Source: Styela clava (Eukaryota > Chordata > Ascidiacea > Stolidobranchia > Styelidae). From it: a stretch of 64,000 nt of DNA. This document shows, one piece after another, positions 1 through 10,570 of the stretch. The stretch spans positions 12,276,001 to 12,340,000 of the forward strand of contig NC_135262.1 in assembly GCF_964204865.1 (NCBI RefSeq), in the 5' to 3' direction. The position numbers were made by a program, and so were the translations under genes. Below the pieces are notes generated by a model. The model made no database searches. It was not told the DNA's origin and saw only the letters and a program-made list of their open reading frames with translations. Within the stretch, counting starts at the first letter, position 1. Every line of letters begins with the position of its first letter.

Positions 1-2544
1 GAAAAGTGGACTTAGCACTGTTTGGTTTTGATGCGTCGATATATGCGTACATATTTTGCCCAGAAGTCGGTTAGCGGCATGGCTTCAAAGTCGTCTTTTG
101 CAGATGAATCAAATTTCATATCCAAATATTCTTCTTGCAAGTTGCTTGGAAGAATGTCTTCATCGACACGAAATGGATCTCTTGTAAGTTTCCATTCTGG
201 AAGTTCTGTGTCATTCAAATCTGGAAAATAGCGTTCAAATTCTTCTTTTAAAAGACGTAGGTGGGACACAATATCGCTCTTGAAATCACCATCAAGCTTG
301 ATTTGTTTTTCGTCAAGAGCAGTATCGAGATTGGGGAATGAGGCCGCGTTTCCTTGTTGAGCTCGGCGATACCATAATTCAAGCTTCGCTATGTAAGCAC
401 GAATGAAACCGTAGTCAGTTATTCGATTAGTTTCTCTGCCTTGTAATAGTAGATTTAATTTATTCAGAGATTCAAAAATGTCCACAAGGTAGGCCATGAC
501 CAGCACAAATTCATCTGATTTGAAATAAAGGAGAAGATCGTATTTTTCCTGAGCTTCCAGAAATAGCGTAAGCTCATTCCTCATCTCATACACACGTGCT
601 AACATGTTTCCTTTCGATAGCCACCGAACATTTGTATGGAAAAGCAGATTCTCGTAATTACAATCCATATCTTTACAGAATTTGGCAAACATTCGTGTAT
701 TGACGGCACTAGTTTTAATGTAGTTCACGGTTCGTATTATTATCGCAAGCTTATCTTTCATCGAAGTAGAGAGAGTCTTAGAAGCCAAAGCCTCTCGATG
801 GATGACACAGTGCGATCCAATAACGTCGGAATTTTTTTGTTTTATTCTGGCAATAAATCCACTACGAGATCCTATCATAGCCGGCGCACCGTCAGTGCAG
901 ACACCTACAAGTTTATCCCATTTCAATTCATTATTTTCAAAAAGTTCAGCAACAAGTTTGAATACATCTTCAGCTTTAGAGGTCGTCTCGAGAGGTTTGC
1001 AAAGGAGCATGTCTTCTTCAATTGAACTTGATCCTACAAAACGGACATATACCAACAACTGACACAAGTTAGCAATATCAGTAGTTTCGTCACATTGTAT
1101 GGCGAAAAATGGCGACAGCTTTATTTTTTCGATAACCTGAAGTTCAATGTCGTGTCCGTGTGCAATCTCATCAATTCTTGTTTTAATTGTAGAATCCGAA
1201 AGAGAAATCTTTGCAAGTTTCTTACTGCTCGCCTCTCCCAAAACAAGCAGCTTTTAAAATACTCGGTTTTATCAATGTCTCCCCTATACTGTGCGGATTT
1301 TTCTGCTTCGCAATCATATGAGCAATTTCAAAAGAAGCTTCTACTACATCTGCAGAAGGCGACTGACAAAATGAATTTATGCTACAAGTCCTCATTTTTT
1401 TAAATGAATCCTTTTTGCTTTGAAAAAAAGGTAAAGGTTTTTCCTGATGTGCAGGGTGCTTTGTTTTAAGATGTCGCTGTAAGCGAGTTGGCCTCATAGC
1501 GTCATTGCTGAGATTTTCAAAGCACAAAATGCATTGCGGTACAACCTCGCCCTTCACTGTGGTATATATGAAGCCATACCTAAGATAATCTTCATCATAC
1601 TTTCTCTTTTTCCCGCTCATTTTGCAATGCAACTAAATTTCAACTAAATCTACACTAAATTCAATAAATGATTACGTAAAAACTCACTCAATTGTTAAAC
1701 TACTTCATAACATCACTACTGAGCTATATTCAAAAGTCAATCTACTGTTTCTGACAATACACAAGGATTGCAGACTTCATGGCTTGCTCAACTTCTCAAA
1801 TATTCAAAGCCAATCTACCTGATGAGATTACAAACAATACAGTTTACAAAATGGAAAAGTGCAATTAAATATATGTACGTTTTCAGCCCAAAGAAAAGAT
1901 ATACATCAAATGGTCAAAACTGTCAATTTTATCCAAAACTAAATACCGTGTGCCGCTTACAGATACTTATGGCATAAGTTAGGTCATCACAGAGTTTGCG
2001 GTATCAAGTTTTATTACTTATTGCAACTAATCTACAGCTCATCGAAAAATATGATGAAAATTAAGGTATTCGATATACAGCTATTTTTGGAGGCACAACT
2101 GAAAGCTGTCAAATAGGCTAATACACAAAACCACGAAAACGACAAAACGTTAACAGCCATGCTCGAACATCTGTCTGACCGACTTCTATTGTACCGTCAT
2201 TGTTGACTTAATGCTGATTGGTCATTGTTACGACACTAAGCAAGGAAATCAATGCTCGCAGAACCGTTAACACAGTAATCAATTTCAACGCATATTCACG
2301 CATGCTTATCCTATTTTGCCACGCGTAGTCTGGTAGTGAGTAGTGAAAGAAAAGGGTCATTTTGCATCATTTTACGACACAAAATTATAAAGCAACAAGA
2401 CGACGAGTTAAATGAAATTTCAAAATATTAAATTGGCTAAGCAAAATAAAGTCTCAAGTGTGGTTTCTTGAAATCTTTCGCGCCCCCCCTAAAATCTTCT
2501 CGCGCCCCCCTAGGGGGGCGCGCCCCCCAGTTTAAGAACCACTG
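1..2544 (-). mobile_element. Decayed autonomous hAT transposon, right end
   Basis: The stretch carries a broken BED-finger hAT transposase on the minus strand (12-1620) and ends on the plus strand in a GC-rich terminus whose last bases read GTTTAAGAACCACTG (to 2544). This is the classic hAT terminal inverted repeat CAGTGGTTC read on the opposite strand. The terminus (2476-2530) contains short inverted runs of C and G around CCCCCCTAGGGGGG. Between the transposase start and the terminus (1640-2470) there is only AT-rich non-coding DNA. The other end lies beyond the left edge, so size and target-site duplication cannot be read. The element sits in an OPLAH intron, downstream of that gene's exon 3. 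The assignment to the ZBED5/SCAND3-like hAT branch is from the transposase. Confidence 0.8.
12..1620 (-). pseudogene. hAT transposase (BED finger type), frameshifted
   Basis: Two overlapping minus-strand frames together form a hAT transposase. The first (1620 down to 1222) opens with MSGKKRKYDED and a BED zinc finger with the pair CILC and the HLKTKH histidines. The second (1241 down to 12) carries the RNase-H-like core: CDETTD, VCTDGAPAM and the NVRWLSKG motif. The frames abut at about 1222-1241, where the alignment slips by one reading frame, so the gene is broken by a small indel. The second frame has no credible ATG (it opens at TTG). It also stops after LTDFWAKY, before the C-terminal dimerisation region typical of hAT enzymes, so a second break is likely. 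The protein is related to domesticated ZBED5/SCAND3-type proteins, but the lesions and the nearby terminus argue for a dead transposon copy. Confidence 0.85.
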
Positions 2545-3009
2545 CTCTAAATTGTCATGACCTATTGAGAAACTATTTAGAATACACTAAAAACTTGATT
2601 TTTGAAACATTCAAATCGATATGGACGAAAAAATATCTCAGCATTTCCTATAAGTAATTTTCTACAGCAGTAGTTGCCAAACTGTGGGTAGCATACACTC
2701 GACTGCCACAAGATAATTATTGATATGCCACAAAATATTAATCCATTTCTAATTTCAAATGTGTTAAGAGTAACGTTGTTGAAAGAGAAGTATAACCAGA
2801 TAAACTGGGCATCTGGATATTATAACTTATTTACTTGATTACATGTGCATAAATTGGAACTATTAAATGTCGTAATTCAATGTCGATAAGTAAAATTTTG
2901 TCCAATGCGTCTCAATTTAAATTGCAGAAAGTAAATGCGTCGTATGTTTGAAAAGTCCAGAGACGTCTGCTTTACAGGATCCTCATGCATGATCTTAATA
3001 CCAACATAC
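2545..3009. other. OPLAH intron remainder
   Basis: This stretch lies between the hAT terminus and OPLAH exon 3. I see no exon, RNA gene or repeat structure in it. The next expected OPLAH coding segment is not found here and should lie beyond the transposon, outside the window. Confidence 0.5.
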
Positions 3010-4357
3010 CAAATCAAAAATCTTGGGTCTTGATTGATTCCCAATATAGAGCAAATCTTTGAATCCTTTTGTTATAGCCAGTGCCATTCGTTCACCCTTC
3101 CTTTCTAGCAAAGCATTCGTAGCTACAGTTGTACCCATGCGAATAAAATCAATCTCTGATGTATCAATTGGTTTGCTGGGTGGCATTTTTGTGCCAGTTT
3201 CCTGTTCGGAAAAAATGAATTATAAAGTTAGCAAAAACATAGAAATCTTGTTGATATTGGTAGAATAAGTACATATGATTATTTTCACATATTCGTAATC
3301 AATTTGCATAATTTTTTTTATACAACACAATATACACCTTTCGTTCTGAACAAGGCCCTGTCACTGTTATGTAAGGGGCTACTTCATTTTGGAAGGACCG
3401 TAATCTTTCAGGTTTAAAATTGTCTACCCAATTTATTACACCTAGGGTAAGATGGAAGATATGGGATTTGAAACAAAAATTCCAACATGCGATGGCGGCG
3501 ATGCCATTATATTTATAACTAAGCACTAAGCCACTGCCCCCCCCCCCTCCCCCCTAAATTCAAAACAATTATACAGAAGTATCAGTAGAGGTTGCACGAG
3601 ACTAACTCCCAATCCTTCCCGAATGCCTTTGTGCTAGTGGATCCGTATGCAAGTATTGCAAGGATGCTGTAGCAGGAATAAAAATACCATAATACGCAAT
3701 TTAAAAATTCCTGCCGCACCCTAACACAAATATATTTCAGTAACGTTTCGTCTGACCAAAATCAGACTTCCTCAGACAAGCAGTTTACAACAATGGTCAG
3801 ATCAGACAAAACGTTACAAAAATATATTTTTGTTAGTGTGCAGTGGGACTCTTGAATTGCACATAATTATACATATAATTACATATATTATGCATATAAT
3901 TATGTGTAACACATACTAAAGACAGCAAATATTTCTGTAATTGATAAACAATATTAAAAATAATAGCTCAACACATATACAGTATATTAAAGACTAAATT
4001 ATGACTAAACACTGAATACCTCTTCCAATATCCTTCTAATAGCTTCTGTTGGAGCATCTGCATAATTATTTGGATCCACAGACAGCAGTTTCATCACTCT
4101 GGTTTTCCCATCTGAAAAAAACAATCCCACCTTATTGAATATCACAATATGTGGAAATTGATAAAAAAATAATATTTATTTGGAGACATTTCAATACGGT
4201 TGAATATGTTTATTGGAATGTTTTCATTGATTATTTATATTTGCAACAAATACCTATGGTAAACATTCGACTCACTTGGGCATTTTGCAAAGACATCTGT
4301 GAATGTTCCACCTCTATCAATTGAAAACTGAAATTTATTAAAACCAGAGTCTCCCAT
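3010..4357 (-). CDS. OPLAH: 5-oxoprolinase, N-terminal exons (partial)
   Basis: 5-oxoprolinase hydrolyses 5-oxoproline to glutamate with ATP in the cytosolic gamma-glutamyl cycle. Three exons fit in phase: 4276-4357 (82 nt), 4020-4111 (92 nt) and 3010-3201 (192 nt), all with GT-AG borders. The start at 4357 gives [20 protein letters not shown], where [14 protein letters not shown] is the hydantoinase A/oxoprolinase N-terminal nucleotide-binding signature. Exon 2 encodes [14 protein letters not shown] and the run to ILEE. Exon 3 encodes [20 protein letters not shown], another family hallmark, and ends at KIFDL. About 122 residues are present of a family length near 1,290, and the rest must lie left of the window, past the hAT element. 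An upstream in-frame extension to 4465 lacks family similarity, so I chose the internal ATG. Confidence 0.9.
3420..3545 (-). repeat. tRNA-derived SINE, copy A
   Basis: Read on the minus strand, this copy has a GGCTTAGTGCTTAG A-box-like block, an eroded B box (GTTTCAAATCCC at about 3462-3474) and a tail TGTAATAAATTGGGTAGAC. The same order of blocks recurs at 5098-5228 and 55275-55395, which identifies a dispersed family. A C-rich run (3537-3556) sits at its 5' side. Confidence 0.55.
3690..3875. repeat. Palindromic MITE with ~60 bp inverted arms
   Basis: The left arm reads GCACCCTAACACAAATATAT then TTCAGTAACGTTTCGTCTGA. The right arm carries the complement (CAGACAAAACGTTACAAAAA then TATATTTTTGTTAGTGTGCA). 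The middle includes CAGACAAGCAGTTTACAAC. A fragment with the same terminus (GCACACTAACACGAATGTAT) occurs at about 4870-4905. There is no coding capacity. Confidence 0.6.
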
Positions 4358-6329
4358 ATTTTGCAAGCACAATGAAGCAAAATCAGTTATAAATCTGAGA
4401 AAAATTTTATTAAAAATTTGATGAAATATGAAAAATTTTTCCAGCAAAGGAGTTAACACATTCATGTTGATAGACAGGTGATTGAAAGCAGTGAATCAAT
4501 GCTACATTGCAAATTTCAAGATGTACGGTAATGTTGTTAATTTCTATTTTCCCGTAGAAACTTATATCAGGTGACTCAAAAAACAGAACACATAAGTTTA
4601 ATTACTGAGTTCAGGAGTGTGCAAGCTGCGACCCGTGGGCCCAACGCGGCCCACAAATAAAAAGTGTGCGGATGCGGCACAAGTTTTTAATTTAGTTCAA
4701 TCTGTGATGCACACCCCCTGACTTAAGTCTGTTTTTTTGGTCACACTGTATAAGATCCTATGAACATGAATAAAACAGACTAATGACTATTATTGACAAA
4801 TAAAAACAAAATCAAGAGCAAGCATTAATAATTGGGAATGCCAATAACTATGCAATTCGAGAGTCCTGCTGCACACTAACACGAATGTATTTCTGTAACT
4901 ATGTTTTAGATTTAGTGAGGAAATCCATGAAGACAAGCCTATGAATATGATGCAACTATACACTATATAAATGGTATCAAATTGGTTTGTGATTACTAAA
5001 ATGTTTATATTTTGAATACTTTCATGATCAAAAGGAGTTTAGAGAAACAAACGAAAAAATATCGAACGAAAATTAAAATTATCCCAATATCGTAGGATTG
5101 ATGGCTAACGGTGAAAATGTTAAGAAGTATTGACATTAAAAGTAAGTCACAATCTCGGGTTTCGATTCCCAGGACAACACCTCACCCAGAGTGTAATAAA
5201 TTGAGCAGGCAATGCCGAAACCACAAAAAATTCGGTCTACTCAAGATATCCTTACATATTGTTAAAAATCATGAGATGCTCGTATGGGACCTTGCTCGAA
5301 GCGATAGATGTGAATAACTGTTTAATTAAAAAATATCATTTAACATAATGAGATCAAATCAAAGACACAAAAGATAGATTAGAACAGACTATGCTAAAGT
5401 GATGTGGTATATACCACAAATGAACAGCTATGGTGAAAAAGTATAGATTTAATTCTAAAAATAGCTTGTCAATTCGGATTTCTTCATTCAAGAATCAATG
5501 TAGATATTTCAATTTATATGCATAATGCATATTTACGGTAGTTGTTTCAATGTGACATCGAGAGGAAAGGAAATTCGGATGTGAGTTTACTAAGACAATA
5601 ACTTATGTTTAGATACCCATACCACACAGGAGTCAGGACAGCAACGATTATAACAAGTCAGGCATAAAACCATACAGATTGCAACAAAAATTTTCTCACA
5701 TTGCAAATATACAATATTGCATGATAAATGAGAAACTAGAAAATATAAAACACATTCTACAATTATTCAAAATTTAGCTACTGAAAAAAATAGTTTGTTA
5801 TGAACTTATGAATATCATCTCCATAGGCATAGTCAGGTTTGTGACTATAGAAGTGATATTTACCACAAAATATTTTTCCACAATTACAATTTTATGTAGC
5901 AAATCATCCACAATATCAGAGACGCAAATCTAATCGAGATATATAAAATTAGACACTTCCTCACTCAACTCATACAAAAACAAAGACATTTAATGATGGA
6001 ATGATTGCACGATCTTCCCTTCCACATGTACCCATTTGTTGCAAAAATAATCTCACTTTTTGATTTGATCAAGTTGATATACCAATAACCAAATTCGATT
6101 TCTTTTCAATGTTAACTGATAGCTTCTTACGGAAATAATGATACGATTTGAAAATAAGATATTCTAAAAGTTAAACGATTGATATCTTGGTGAATTTCAA
6201 TTATGTGCACTTACAAATTACGATGAAGGCATAGTAAACCTCCAATCGTAATTCATATGTATGAACAAAAACATTTTTCAAAATGGAAAATAATCAAAAT
6301 TCAGTACAGATACGTGTCTCATGTAATTT
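4358..6329. other. Intergenic, repeat fragments only
   Basis: This is the spacer upstream of OPLAH. It holds a hAT-end-like fragment at about 4617-4690 (GTGCAAGCTGCGACCCGTGG), the MITE fragment near 4870-4905 and SINE copy B. Otherwise I see only AT-rich DNA with no convincing exon on either strand. Confidence 0.45.
5098..5228 (+). repeat. tRNA-derived SINE, copy B
   Basis: This is the plus-strand member of the family. A tRNA-like head (ATGGCTAACGG) is followed by a clear B box (GGGTTTCGATTCCC at 5157-5170), then CACCCAGAGTGTAATAAATT and GAGCAGGCAATG. It matches the tails of the copies at 3420-3545 and 55275-55395. It does not fold as an intact tRNA because the spacing between boxes is too long. 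Confidence 0.6.
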
Positions 6330-6717
6330 AGTACAACATGTACTTCAAGTTGGCCTGGCTTAACAATTTTAGCATATGTCATTCCTAACCCCCTCCTGAC
6401 TACATTATCCAAAAGTTGAAATAATTAGGCCCTACAAAGTTTATGGACGGCCATGAAAATAGCGCAGACGTTCATTGGAAATCAAGCAAGTCATTTTCTC
6501 GTCGCAACGTTCCCGATATGAGGGAGATTGCTAGCGTTAGTGAGTTCGTTATCGTTGGCACAGATGTTATTTTGGACGATCGTAACTATACTTTGGCAAG
6601 CTCTATGACATGATTGTGAGGTCGTAGTGACGTAATCTTTGGATGGCATAGTCAGGTGGGGGTTAGGAATAACATATGCAAACATTATGCTACGCCCACT
6701 AGAAGTACTTGTGGTAC
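6330..6717. repeat. MITE with ~75 bp inverted repeats
   Basis: The left arm (about 6330-6410) contains GCATATGTCATTCCTAACCC and TCCTGACTA. The right arm (about 6643-6717) is its imperfect reverse complement, with GTCAGGTGGGGGTTAGGAAT then AACATATGC. The roughly 230 bp interior has no open frame of note. No target-site duplication was identified with confidence. Confidence 0.6.
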
Positions 6718-7011
6718 GAAACTACACTAGCCCCTACAGTTATTACACTCTAAATATATTCTCATTTGTATCATTCAGATGAATTTATGAAAAGGGCAAA
6801 AATCAGTAATACTTTCAGACTTTTCTTTGTTCTTGATTTGGGGACATGTGCTACTCCATTCACTCACAACATTTTCACACACAAAATATCACTGACATCC
6901 CAGCACTCATTCATGATGTTCATGCATTCCAAGCAACTTTGGGTACCTGCTACATTTCAAGTTTCCCATGCACACTCACCCAGGGTGGACAGCATTTCAG
7001 AATACAATTTC

Positions 7012-7632
7012 TCAAGATTTCCAAAAATTTGGATCTCTTTGCAACTTAGATTGAAATTCTATAAACCATTTATCAAGCGTATTCAGTGGCACAAATTGGT
7101 CAGAAGGGGACCCAACTAAACTGTTGCTTATTGTTTCCCGAGAACATGCAAATGATGACGCATAATTGTAAAATGTTTGCAACATTTTTTGTGTAAATTC
7201 CATCAGAGTGGTCGCTTTTGGTGCACTGATGCCAGAAACGGGAGTTTGTTGAACGAGCATCGTCAATGGCTCGACGGCAATTCCTAGCTGGGCGTGGTGT
7301 GGTTGTGCCGGGGAAGGCAATGCTGTCATTGAACCAAATATATTTGGCGTGCTTTGTTCGAAATCTTTTTTGATTCCAGTTATTTTGTAAATTGAGGAAG
7401 GTTTTTGATTGGTCAAATGTCCTAATAAAAGCCAGTTTGATTCTCCTGAAGCGGACGGTAAATTGAGATAAACAGCTCCGCCAAAACCGTCAGGAAACGG
7501 AGTTTGCCCCGTCATAAAAACGACGATGTGATTCGCATCTGTGATATCTTCAAGATCAAAAAGAACCTTCATTTCCTCAATTTGATGTACATCTGTTTGA
7601 ACAAGTCTACCAGCAACTAAAACAGCAAACAT
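7012..7632 (-). CDS. HIKESHI: Hikeshi, HSP70 nuclear import carrier
   Basis: This is a complete intronless frame of 206 residues. Hikeshi is the import factor that carries HSP70 into the nucleus during heat stress. The start at 7632 gives MFAVLVAGRLVQTDVHQIEE, the conserved OPI10/DUF775 N-terminus. FVFMTGQTPF-type and PFPDGFGGAVYLNLP segments follow, then WLLLGHLTNQKPSSIYKITG and a proline/alanine linker (ALPSPAQPHHAQLGI). The C-terminal half has MEFTQKMLQTFYNYASSFA and ends DPNFWKS. Length and ending match the family (about 197-205 aa). A longer in-frame ATG at 7677 adds residues that the family lacks, so I rejected it. The gene lies head to head with NEURL2, 504 bp apart. Lack of introns could mean a retrocopy or simple intron loss. 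Confidence 0.94.
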   Translation of the reverse strand: MFAVLVAGRLVQTDVHQIEEMKVLFDLEDITDANHIVVFMTGQTPFPDGFGGAVYLNLPSASGESNWLLLGHLTNQKPSSIYKITGIKKDFEQSTPNIFGSMTALPSPAQPHHAQLGIAVEPLTMLVQQTPVSGISAPKATTLMEFTQKMLQTFYNYASSFACSRETISNSLVGSPSDQFVPLNTLDKWFIEFQSKLQRDPNFWKS

Positions 7633-8136
7633 TTTGAGTTTAATGTCACTTTCACACCAAACAAAAGCGATTCGCACGGTTCTGCAAAAGTTTGTTTACT
7701 ACGGGTGCAGTACTCATCACGTGACATTTAATCAATCAGGCATGACTTGTCACGTCCAGCTGTCAACAAGGTGAGAAAATGACGTCATAAGGATTATGTC
7801 TTGAACATGTATGCATGCTATTCAGATCATTTTAATTGATTCCGAATTGATATGTAATTGCTTGACTTGAAATTAGTATCAGGAATATACCTACATTTAA
7901 GAAAGGGTTTATATCTTCCAGATACGGGGTTTAAACGTAGGTGCAGTTTATTGGAGGAGAATTGATGGCGTACCTAAAGTTTCAACAATTTATAAGAATG
8001 TCAACTAACGAGCAGGTTTATGTGAGGTATAGTCCTGAGTCAAGCAACATTTTTGCTAGTAGTAATTATCTATCTAACTGTTGTCATTCGCATTTGTAGT
8101 TACAATATCTCACATATAGGCCTACATATTCTTAAT
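7633..8136. promoter_or_regulatory. Divergent HIKESHI/NEURL2 promoter region
   Basis: These 504 bp separate two start codons that point away from each other. They contain a perfect extended E-box TCACGTGAC (7717-7725) and a perfect palindromic CRE TGACGTCA (7780-7787). Both motifs are consistent with a bidirectional promoter; binding is not shown. No exon was seen on either strand. Whether NEURL2 has its own 5' UTR exon here is unknown. Confidence 0.5.
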
Positions 8137-10385
8137 ATGGACAGTGAAATTATGAGAAGAGTGAGAAACGATTGGGGTGGTAAAGGCACTACTGGAAAAT
8201 TTAAATTTCATCATATATGCGGTGAAAACATTCATATTAATAAACCCAGAAATGCTGCATACAGAGAAGCCGGTTTTTCACATGGATTATGCTTCAGGTA
8301 AGTATCGAATCAACGTACAGCTTGTGCCATATGTGTATTTAGTAATTGATTAGGATAATAAATATGGCTGCAATGCGGTTGGTTTCGAGTTGTATTTCTG
8401 ATATGCATAGTCAAACGGTCGATAGAAAAATTCTGGTGTATCGATTATTGTCGCGGTTTAGAGATACCTAACACATGCTTAAGTCATATAGGATCTAACA
8501 CAATTTGCCGCGCGATAGGCGAATTTGTTCTCTCACTCGTAGGGTGAGGATGGCCGCCTATCCAACTGCTGATCCCTGTCGAATAGATAGTTTTAATATT
8601 TCCTATAAATATAAATCCATACGAGAGAAAAATAGCACACAACTATATATAAATACATCAAGGCTTCAAACAGCATACAAGTGTAATATATTTTGCTTCA
8701 GAATCATTGTCGTTCAGGAGTTTAAGAACAATTTGATCATATACACTACAATTAACTCAGTGATATATAACTATTTTGTCCCAAATAATAAGATTAGACG
8801 CGCATAGTTAGAAAAAGATTTTGCCATCACACTAAATTCGAAGAATACAATCTATGTGCGAGAAAATTGGGTACTCCCGTAGTATGTGAACCAAGATGGC
8901 GGACACCTGAACGTAGTATGTGTACCATGTTTGGGTTAGGCCATAATTTCAGGTACAAATACTACGGGAGTCACTTGGCTAGTCCCCGAACTCGTAATAG
9001 AACTAAAATGAGAAAAATTGGAAAAAAAAATTATAGCCTAACACAGGGGTCGGCAACCTACGGCACGCGGGCCGGATCCGAACCGCAGAGTAATATAATC
9101 CGGTCCGACAAATGACAACAAATCGCAGATAAATTGATGCTAAGTACAAAGGGTTCAATGGCGCCGAAAATGTTTAAATGAAATTTTTTGAGATGCAATG
9201 CAATGAGGAAATGAATCTATATTCTATTCGAGAGATTCATCGTTCGGTTTTCAACTTTTTAAAATGATGTGCGACCCGCCAATGACTTGCAACCCTTAAT
9301 TTTGGCCCACGAGCGACAAAAGGTTGCCGACCCCTGGGACCTAACCCTAACCTGGTACACATACTACGTTCCAGTGTCCGCCATCTTGGTTCACATACTA
9401 CGGGAGTGCCGAAAATTGTATACATTGCCTGTTGTATCACGTGACCACTGGTCGATTACGGATGCCTCCTCTATCCAATCCGTGAATATACGTAAATTAA
9501 GAAAAAACTGGTCATATATTTCTATTTCGCACTGGGCCTATCTTGATATACATTTATTGAATTCTGAGCCCATTCATTTCAAATGGTGTATTTTAAATTT
9601 TTAGTCACTGCCCTCTTCTTCCTGGCCAATTATTTCTTATTGAAATATCAGACGCTCAAGATGGATGGTCCGGACACTTACGGATTGGAGTAACCCAGCA
9701 TGATCCGTCAGAATTACACACAGTCCCTGAAATGGTAATTCCCGACATGACAACGGGAGGGTCCTCTACAGAAGAGAGACAAATCACAAAAGGTGGTCAA
9801 ACCTGGGCAACGGCGGTTACTAAATTTCATAATAGAATCAGTGGACGACACAAAGAAATTGTAGGAGAGCCCTGTGACTCTGGTAATAAAGAAAGAATTA
9901 AAAATATCGCGTCATTTGCAAACCAACGAATCTCTGTAAAAAGTTTATATTTCTTGGCGCGTAAAGAGTTAACTTTTACATCATCGGGGAATCGATTTCC
10001 AGATTTTGGACAATCTGTTTTTATCGGAAGCAGGATTGGTGTTACGTTGGTTCCCGTTAACAGCGATACTGGAGCTGAACTTGCTAGCGATGAAGAAAGA
10101 ATATGCATTTCGGAAAAGACAGATTATTCTTTATGCAACATGCACTTGATTATAAACGGTGAAGACCAGGGACCATGTGCTACTCTTATACCTCTCGATC
10201 GACCTCTTTATGTTGTTATTGATGTCTATAGTATCACAAAACAGGTCAAAATTGTAGACACTCCATATATTGGGACGCTTGCTGACTTAGCTAGAGATAA
10301 AATCAGGTCCCAAATAAAAAGTGGTCAGAGATGTGAACATTTGCCAATACCAACATCCATAAAGAAATTTTGTCAATATCAATAG
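8137..10385 (+). CDS. NEURL2: Neuralized-like protein 2 with SOCS box
   Basis: Two exons, 8137-8297 (phase 2) and 9605-10385, give 313 residues. The product is probably the substrate adaptor of a Cullin-RING E3 ligase, as for mammalian NEURL2/Ozz. The NHR domain starts in exon 1 (FKFHHICGENIHI ... FSHGLCF) and continues in exon 2 with HCPLLPGQLFLIEISDAQDG, WSGHLRIGVTQHDPSEL and TWATAVTKFHN. A second NHR-type block, CNMHLIINGEDQGPCA then PLYVVIDVYS, follows. The C-terminus (TLADLARDKIRSQI ... LPIPTSIKKFCQYQ) has the leucine/proline pattern of a SOCS box. The protein is slightly longer than the human one (285 aa) because of an insert around residues 105-130. The 1.3 kb intron holds the nested transposons at 8873-9408. 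Confidence 0.92.
8873..9408. mobile_element. MITE with ~69 bp TIRs, interrupted
   Basis: The terminal inverted repeats begin ACTCCCGTAGTATGTGAACC and end GGTTCACATACTACGGGAGT. Each also contains AAGATGGCGGACAC or its complement, then CGTAGTATGTGTACC. A shorter uninterrupted relative lies at 48662-48891. This copy is lengthened by the hAT element at 9044-9336. It lies in the NEURL2 intron and has no coding capacity. Confidence 0.8.
9044..9336. mobile_element. Non-autonomous hAT element nested in MITE
   Basis: The 293 bp element begins CAGGGGTCGGCAACCT and ends AGGTTGCCGACCCCTG, a perfect 16 bp inverted repeat. CCTAAC occurs on both sides, consistent with part of an 8 bp target duplication. 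The homologous MITE at 48662-48891 has one uninterrupted CTAACCTTAACCTGG at this place, that is, an empty site. Confidence 0.8.
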
Positions 10386-10570
10386 CAGATAATACACGTT
10401 CCCATACCATCAGTAAATAATATTACCTATCACATGTTTCTAGTAATGCTTATAGCCGATAGAACAATTGGGCATGATATGTCAAATAGCCTCTGAAGTT
10501 AGATTAATCCAATCTTTCATGCGAATTTGTTATTCACAGATCTTTCTTCAGAGCAAGTTCCAACTGCTTG

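Noticed and set aside
636-1403. Plus-strand open frames opposite the hAT transposase
   Set aside because: They are shadows of the minus-strand transposase frame, without motifs of their own.
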